Shown one piece after another: positions 57,451-64,000 of a stretch of 64,000 bases of DNA (position 1 is the stretch's first letter; every line of letters begins with the position of its first letter). The notes beneath the pieces are model-generated. The model was not told where the DNA came from. It searched no databases and was given only the letters and a program-made list of their open reading frames with translations. The DNA is from Acanthopleura granulata (lineage: Eukaryota; Mollusca; Polyplacophora; Chitonida; Chitonidae), in assembly GCA_016165875.1 (NCBI GenBank), contig JABBOT010000082.1:2918486-2982485 (forward strand), written 5' to 3'. Both the position numbers and the translations under genes were made by a program.

Positions 57451-59748
57451 AAGTAAATATAATTTATATATTCTATGGGCCTATATTCTAAAAAATATTT
57501 TCACGTTTCGTAATGTAGAAGATATATTTGTCCACATTTTGGATCCACACACTAAATTAATTAAGTAAATAAGAAAGACATCAGTTTACACGCCAGTCAA
57601 GAGTCACCCGAATTAAAAAACAGTAGGACTGCTATCTATGAACTTTGAACAAATCCTTTGGGTATGGTGCTATTGACCCAAAGATCTAACACATCTGATC
57701 AGCAGAGCAAAATGTCAAGTCCAAAAGCTTAAAATTGAGAAAAAACCCTGATATTTTAATATTGCGTACCAAAAAGGTTAAATGCTTGGAGTTTTCTCTG
57801 CATCTGTATACATGTATGGATCTGAAATACTATGTTGATTTCATTTTAAGAAATTTGTTGATCAGTCGATGGGTAAATAAATAACTTCTGACATTTCCTT
57901 ATTTCAGAAAAAAAAAAATGTTTTTTTTAAATTCACAAAAATCACAGCCATTATGATGTTAAGCTGTACAAAAAAGTAACCGTAACATTGGCCTTTTTAA
58001 TAAGTATATAGTACTTTAAGTTATCTTCCTGAGATCTCGGCTAAAGGAAAATGTATTTTCTGGATTGAGAAATTTAAAGAAAAAGCAAAATACATGCTAT
58101 GAAAAATATTTTAACTGCGAATGGAAACAGTTATGAACACATGAATGCAAGAGAAGTCAGAATTTTCGGTTGAAGGCCTATCAGTTATATTCCATTAAAC
58201 AATTTCCCCAGAGTCCTAATAAATTTAAAAAATAGCAAGATATTTTAGAATAAAAATGTCATTGAGATATGATCCTAGTTTCCTAGCCAGGAGCATGATC
58301 AAAAGTCAATACAATCCTGGTAATTAACATTTAGCACAGATTAATTTCTATGACACATGAGGTGGGCGTTCAACACCAGTCTTGAAGATGGACCTTGGTG
58401 ACAATATTAAAGTGGTCTACACAGTCTAATGATTGTTGAAGACCACTCGTATTGTGTGTATATGCGTACACAACTCAACAGGAGTTGGTCTCCTGATATC
58501 CAATATTTGCAAATTTGTATTAAACCACACCTTTACTTACACTAAACACAGAACAGCAACGAAAGGCTGAAAATAATCCTTATCAAACACCAAATATACA
58601 CAAAATATATAACCCTATTAGAAATTCAGATTGACCTAATTAGGTCAGGTGACAATGACCTGCATGACCTGGGAATCTCCATGTTTCCATCTAGGGCGCG
58701 AAACATTATGCATTATTGGAAAATATTGTTTATACCACTGAACAGCTCAAGACAAGTAACAATAATCTTTAAACGATTCCTCTGATTCAGCTGGTGTCAA
58801 ATTTTCCAACAAATGTGGGTAGTCTTATCAAGTGTACCATAGAAGGATATGCAAAGATTTGCTTCTTAGTGTGGGATGTTAAGTGGAAAATTACAAACAT
58901 CCTGTCTGTTCCAGACAATGTAATTGTCTTACAAGATAATAAGACAGTGTTAGAAATGATTTACTTGGCTTATATACATTTTATATCTTCTGTCTATTGT
59001 TATTATTTTGATAGGTTGGTTGTTGTGCTGTTTAAAATAAGAACGTAGAGTAATGTACACATTTGCAAGTTTTCTGCCGAATGTCAGATATGCATACCCT
59101 TAAAATTCATCAGTGGCTTACAAATGTTCTCCAGTATTGGCTAACAAGGGCTGACCCGATGTCCCAAAATTTAGACGAAATACGGTACTATCCAAAACCG
59201 CCAAAAACGGTTGGAGGGTACACTGGAGACTGTAGAAAATGTAAGAAGTTCTGCATGTTTTAGACTACAACACTGTTTTACCCAAAAATTATAAGAATAA
59301 CAAAGTATTTAATTAGTGTTGGAACAAAAATACAGTCATGCACAAAATATCAGATTTCTACCAAATATAATCAAGGCAATCCACTTCGATCGCGTCTAGG
59401 CTTTACCTATTTCACATTATGGAACGTAATGAGGCTTAGTCGAGCGAAGAGAGGCCTATAGGTATCGTGTAAGTTCATTTGGCTGTGGTCTTGGTCTAAC
59501 TCAGTAAAAATGGCCACTCATACTTCCGGCGTCTACTGTGGTATTTGCTATGTGAAATGCATTTTGGGAAAAACAATAAACAGCGTTAAACTCGATCCAG
59601 AATTTAATGTATCAGCACTAAATGCTTTTGATTTTCACTGCCTTATGACATAAAATCACCATCACTCTTTTTAGGTAGCGCTTTCCTTCTTTGAGGTTTA
59701 TAGTCTACCAGAAATTTAACCCATCAAATGAAGAACAGCAGAACCCTG

Positions 59749-59805
59749 TGACGTCATTTTATTGACGTCAAATGTTCCTTTTCTCGACTCATCATAATGA
59801 CGTCA
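59749..59805. promoter_or_regulatory. Cluster of three TGACGTCA (CRE) octamers
   Basis: Perfect palindromic octamers at 59749-59756, 59763-59770 and 59798-59805. TGACGTCA binds CREB/ATF-type bZIP factors in animals. The spacing and the short frame 0.3 kb downstream fit a promoter, but no transcript start can be seen. Confidence 0.45.
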
Positions 59806-60087
59806 CATTAAAGACAGTGCAACCGTGCCCATGCTGTTGCTTCCCGGAATATGTCAGTTTCATCATCACAATCGTATCTCTTACATGACGGGTTTTGTCT
59901 GAGCATATACGTTCTTTGGCAGCTTGTGCAATCGCATTCTCGCGAGAACTGCTATAGTCGAGACTAAGACATCCCGACGTATGATTCAAAGATCTAATCT
60001 CTTTCAAAAAAGTTCCTTTTCCTTTCCTTTCTTTCGTGAAGGTCGGGTGTTTATCGCGTTTTGAACTGAACTGAATTCACCTGACTT

Positions 60088-60219
60088 ATGGGTGACGAGG
60101 TTTCCCGTTCAGCAAGTCCAGATTTCAGCCGGACGCCGCTCCCTGTTATAAACGGACTCACGCGGATGTCGTCATGCAGTTATCATTTCCAAGATCTGCA
60201 AAGCGAAGAAGTAAAATGA
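60088..60219 (+). CDS. Candidate short first exon / small ORF
   Basis: ATGG at 60088 opens MGDEVSRSASPDF, Ser-rich with TPLPVING and HFQDLQSEE, and is preceded by an in-frame TGA. A donor-like GAAGAA|GTAAAA falls in frame at 60211; otherwise the frame stops at 60217-60219. Composition and codon choice look coding, but there is no recognised domain and no downstream exon within the window. Confidence 0.3.
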   Translation: MGDEVSRSASPDFSRTPLPVINGLTRMSSCSYHFQDLQSEEVK

Positions 60220-60625
60220 TATCAACTTTTGAAACACAGGAGAATGGAGAACTTTTTACAGTGCCTATAATTGAAAGCAATTTACGTGTATGTTATTTTT
60301 GTCATAAAACAGATACTGACAAAGCAATATATATGGCATTAATTATCGTGTAAGGAACATATACATATATAAGCTTTAATACTAAATAATAAGCAAAAGA
60401 ACGAAAAAACACGAGTTTCTAGTGTGCAAGTATATACGATACTCACACACTCTTAGTACCAGTCTCCCTATATGAATTTATGTTAATGTATGCCATAACT
60501 TTAAGCATAAGATCGACGCTTTTTGACTTGGTTTCAGTTGTGTCTAAATCCATTTGTCGCAAACATATATAAGACCCTCGTGCACTTAAATCAGTTGTGA
60601 TATAAGCGATTAATGTAACTACATT

Positions 60626-60833
60626 TTGGTGTCCTCGGCATGATGCTTCTGTGGCGGCAGCACTTTGGCAGCATGGACTCGACCTGCACATATATATATG
60701 CTTCAGTTTTACGTTGTATTCAACAATTTTTCAGTCCTATCACGACGAGGAATCCTCAGGATGTATGCTGTGTCTCCAGGGCGACATCAAGTGTTGTCGC
60801 CACTGGAGCATCATGCCGAAGACACCAAACTTT
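60626..60833. mobile_element. Two SINE-B fragments in opposite orientation
   Basis: 60626-60688 is the middle of the family on the plus strand (GGCGGCAGCACTTTGGCAG). 60692-60833 is the 3' half on the minus strand (TTACGTTGTATTCAACAATT to GCCGAAGACACCAAAC). Confidence 0.65.
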
Positions 60834-61228
60834 TCACCTAGATATTCCTCTGTCTTTTGGGAGGACGAAGGAAATTGCTATCAAGCTGGCTAACCTACAT
60901 ATGGCCTCATGGATACACATATCATCACTCACTGCATAGCAAAAATGTACGAAAGATCAAATGTAGAAAACAACGTGCAACCATTGAACCATTAAAGATT
61001 CCATGTCTTGCCTCTGTGGTGTCACCTTCTAAGGTTTCAAATAGAACCGTATTAATAGGGTTAAGTTTAGCACACCATACACTGCAACACATCTTTTACA
61101 TGAAGGGGATTCTTAAAGTTGAGCGCTTTCCAAGTTCTATATGAGGTCATTATTTTCTCACGGTCACGTGCTTTTGCTGTGTTTTCATTGGTTAGCAAAC
61201 AAGTGGAATTTTTAATTTTCAAAAACAA

Positions 61229-61240
61229 CAAAAAAAAAAG

Positions 61241-61269
<29 letters not shown>
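61229..61269. repeat. Poly-A tract
   Basis: About 40 bases of A with a few G or C interruptions. It could be a retrocopy tail, but no source gene is visible upstream. Confidence 0.85.
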
Positions 61270-61271
<2 letters not shown>

Positions 61272-61742
61272 AAGGAAGAAAAAAATAGCGTAAACAAGCT
61301 GTGTTTGGTGCAGTGCCGGAAGTCTGTTTCAATATATTGTCACGTGTTTATCGCGCGGATCACATATAGTTGTATGTAGAGGTTCTGTACGTGTTACCTT
61401 GAAATTTCTCGAGAGAATGGCTGGTTTTGAGCTCCCAGCCCACATCTGTGTTGGATCCTTAGACGTCTATATCACTACACCATTCGGTTTATCCAGAAGC
61501 TGTTTTTAGGCGTGGTTAAGATTTATCTTGTTAAGATTTGGGTTAATTTTGTAAGGATTCAGTGCGCGTGTGCGTGCGTACATGGTTTGTCTGGTGGACA
61601 ACATTTGAAAAGGGCATCCTCCATGGTATTGTCAGTGTTTAAGAAGACTCATTCGGGGAAACATGAATGAACTGACGTCACGTGCCAGGTGGAAAACGAC
61701 ACGCCCACACCACTTTCGTCTTCACTGTAAAGACGTGAAGAA

Positions 61743-62228
61743 TTAAAGTACCACTCTGGTCAGAATGCAAATTGCGTAGAAATATTACATGGTATGAAAG
61801 AAATCATATGGAGTAAGCCTAACATCATGTTTCAAAGGGATTTTGATGAATAACACCATTTAACCCATATAACTGAAGATTCCTGATGTGACGTGATGAT
61901 ATTCCCTATATGACGTCGAATCAGGCAGATGTGACCTTAAGTAAGGCATTTATGCTGGTATGACATCAAGAGCTTTTGAAAGGGCAGGGTCATTTGTGGA
62001 TACACATCAGCTATTGATGACGTCATGTGTTCGTGGCTGACGTCACACCAGGCAAAGTGGAAGCGAGAGAAATATTTTGTTTCCGTATACCCTGACGAAA
62101 TGTACAATATCGGTTAAATTCGTTGCAATATTTTCACAATTTAGGAAAGCAATTCAGACTATCCCAGTCTTTCTTAATTCATCTTGTGTTTAAGACACAG
62201 ATGTTTGGACACCAAAGTAGCTCTTTAA
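61743..62228. mobile_element. TTAA-flanked MITE, copy 2
   Basis: Colinear with 23569-24038 in the same orientation. Ends are TTAAAGTACCACTCTGGTC and, inverted, TTAAAGAGCTACTTTGGTG. It holds ATGACGTCATG and CTGACGTCACAC, and an extra insert near 61945-61980. Confidence 0.65.
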
Positions 62229-62415
62229 AGTGATTAGTGGATTTACGGGCAATACATTTGTAAATTTACAGGTGTGAACATTTGCGCCATATGTTATAAT
62301 CCTACAAGAATAGAGTGTAAACTAGCACCAGAAATCTCAGCGTACAAAGTATACTAGATGGAATTCATAACTGTATATATAAAGTTGGATTTAACCTTAA
62401 GTTACCGGAACTTCG

Positions 62416-63385
62416 TGATATGTGGCGCGGCTCAAGCAGAGAAAATACTATCCTTATCCAATAGGCGAGGGTCCAGGGACCGCCTAGGCCTCGGAAGCTC
62501 TATCTCTTTAGCTAACCGGAGACACGTTTTAGGCGATACTGGCACCTAAACTTATGATAGAAAACGGGAATAAGCTGACGTTTCGGGGAAACGTCATATA
62601 ATTCCCCTTTTTCGTCAAAGTACAAAATATATTCTGGGCCAAATTCTTGAAGGGATTTTTAAGGTGGACTTAGCCTAAATGGCTTATCTTTTACATGGAG
62701 GAAAAAACAAATAAACGGGGTCTGTAGATCGTAAACCAGTTTAAATCTTCGCTGGTTCAAATCCATCTCAAAACCTTTTTCTGCTAGGCTTTGCGTGAAC
62801 TGTCTGAACTCGAAGGCCGACAACGACATGGACTAGTCTTAAGGCATAAAACTTAATGATTTTATTACTCAAAATGCTCAAATTCATTAGCTACCGGTAC
62901 TAAGATATTTCTGTTGACCGTTCCATACGACTCGGGGGAAGTGTAACGTCGTGAAATGTTGGGTGGCTCAAGGAAAAGGAATATTATCCTTTGCCCAATA
63001 AGCAAGAGTCCCCTAAACCCCTCGCCTATTGACCGAGGGTCCTATGGGACCCTCGCCCCTATGCAGTGGGTCCTAGGGGAAACTCTGACTTTTTAAACAG
63101 CCGGAGGCACGTTTTAGGTGATTTTTTGACAGCTAAAATTATGGTATGAAACTAGGATAAACTGATATTTCGGGGGAACGTTATGTAATTTGTGGGTGCA
63201 TGCTGAAACAGTGCGGCTATTGTCGCAGGCAAATAGGCAATAGGCAAAGGTGACCAAGGCCGCGGAGGTTCTGGCTTTTAAACAGCCGGAGACTCGTTCT
63301 GCCGACGATCTTTTCCTGGCTAAAATTATGACAGGATACGGAAGAGAAACTGTATATTTTTCCTTTTCGGTGGAAGATCATATAC
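62416..63385 (+). repeat. Three diverged tandem modules
   Basis: Modules at about 62416-62605, 62950-63192 and 63212-63385 share, in order, GGCTCAAG (modules 1 and 2), a GGTCC/GAGTCC block, AGCCGGAG-C-CGTT, CTAAA-TTATGA and TTTCGG-GGAA. The first two also share CCAATA-GC. No frame is shared between the modules. Confidence 0.6.
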
Positions 63386-63602
63386 TTTTGACATAAACAT
63401 ACTTTGAGCCGTATAGCTCAATAGCTGTATAGGTGTGTGTTTTAATTTTTATTTTAGTGAAATGTGTGTGGTAAGAGATTGAAAGATTACAGTGCATGCA
63501 CAATTTTGGACACTTATGAGAATGACATTCAGTCTGAGAAAAGATTAGGCCTACAAGCTATGCAGGTCGAGCACCCTGTACGTGATTATGAAACTACAGT
63601 AA

Positions 63603-63830
63603 CCAGGGGCCTGTTTCACAAAGCGATATTGGTGTTTAGCCTACAATTGCTATCTAAATCAAACTTTGAAATACATGCATAACATCGGTTAAATTTTGTC
63701 CACTGATTCTATGCTGTGACAGTGCGATTTCAACCAAATTTGAGCATTCAGCATCAAGTATTTTGTTTTCTTCAGAAGACTACAGTTTTGGTCTTTACCC
63801 CCAAATCGCTTTGTGAAACCGTCCCCTGGT
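63603..63830. mobile_element. MITE with GTTTCACAAAGCGAT ends
   Basis: The left CCAGGGGCCTGTTTCACAAA and inverted right CCAGGGGACGGTTTCACAAA pair over at least 26 bp with few mismatches. AT-rich non-coding centre. Confidence 0.7.
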
Positions 63831-63945
63831 GCATACGTTTCCTCCAGGCTCCGCCCACCATAGCCTATATATAATATCTGCCGCCGCCGTACAAGTGAAA
63901 TATTCTTAAATATAAGGCATAAAATACCAATAAATAAATGAATCA
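63831..63945 (+). mobile_element. SINE-A 3' fragment
   Basis: TTTCCTCCAGGCTCCGCCCACC, GCCGTACAAGTGAAATATTC and an AATAAATAAATG tail; it abuts the MITE at 63603-63830. Confidence 0.6.
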
Positions 63946-64000
63946 GTAAATGAAAAAAAACCTTCCGTTAAATCCTGCGTTTCCGTTGACCAAACGGGTT

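Larger units (their letters stand above)
52426..64000. other. Right flank: no confirmed gene
   Basis: Apart from the listed repeats and the candidate exon at 60088, I see AT-rich unique sequence. The stretch 53640-54140 is richer in GC and open in more than one frame but has no domain I recognise. Stretches 56200-57200, 57480-59700 and 60240-60620 show nothing identifiable. Confidence 0.5.

Overview
The window is animal nuclear DNA: AT-rich, with GT-AG introns of 0.4 to 3.7 kb, many tRNA-headed SINEs and foldback elements, simple repeats, and genes for secreted or membrane receptors. The two commonest SINE families (one ending in CAATCAAATAAATAAAT, one ending in GACGTTAAACCCAAGCATACATACATA) look like those of marine lophotrochozoans, so a mollusc or brachiopod is the likely source. 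I cannot name the species from sequence alone. No rRNA gene, intact tRNA gene, CRISPR array or prokaryotic operon is visible.

Layout. (1) 1-7375, plus strand: the 3' part of a type I membrane protein gene. Two nearly identical 69-nt Ser/Thr-rich stalk exons lie in a 1.79-kb tandem duplication, followed by a transmembrane exon and a 1.25-kb terminal exon. That exon encodes a cytoplasmic tail of about 416 residues with roughly seven 38-41 residue repeats, six of which carry an acidic-Y-x-x-L motif. Its 5' exons lie left of the window. (2) 7376-20873: intergenic DNA filled with SINEs, minisatellites and decayed repeats. (3) 20874-41789, minus strand: a complete 11-exon gene reconstructed from splice sites. 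Every junction keeps phase and the total is 1572 nt (523 residues). The product has a signal peptide, three cadherin-like repeats, one membrane span, a basic helical juxtamembrane segment and a short tyrosine-rich tail. Its introns hold a decayed DIRS-type retrotransposon, a TTAA-flanked MITE, a 114-bp minisatellite and a long ATC microsatellite. (4) 41790-50595: no convincing gene; a G-rich tract, a foldback element, SINE pieces and a SAP-like reading frame. (5) 50596-52425, minus strand: a single-exon 609-residue secreted leucine-rich-repeat protein with LRRNT and LRRCT caps, a long Ser/Thr-rich stalk and a hydrophobic C-terminus that looks like a GPI signal. (6) 52426-64000: no confirmed gene; SINEs, a second TTAA-flanked MITE, a cluster of three TGACGTCA octamers about 0.3 kb before a short possible first exon at 60088, and a diverged three-copy module at 62.4-63.4 kb.

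The three supported genes all encode single-pass or lipid-anchored surface proteins with adhesion or recognition ectodomains. Two have tyrosine-motif tails suited to phosphotyrosine signalling. The sequence does not show that they work together; their proximity in 52 kb is only suggestive.

Repeat names used below are local. SINE-A has a tRNA-like head, a body containing GTGAAATATTCTTGAG, and a CAATCAAATAAATAAAT tail. SINE-B has a tRNA-like head (GTCCGCCTCGAGG), a body containing GTCATACCAAAGACTTT, and a GACGTTAAACCCAAGCATACA tail. SINE-C and SINE-D are other tRNA-headed repeats. SINE strand is the head-to-tail direction.
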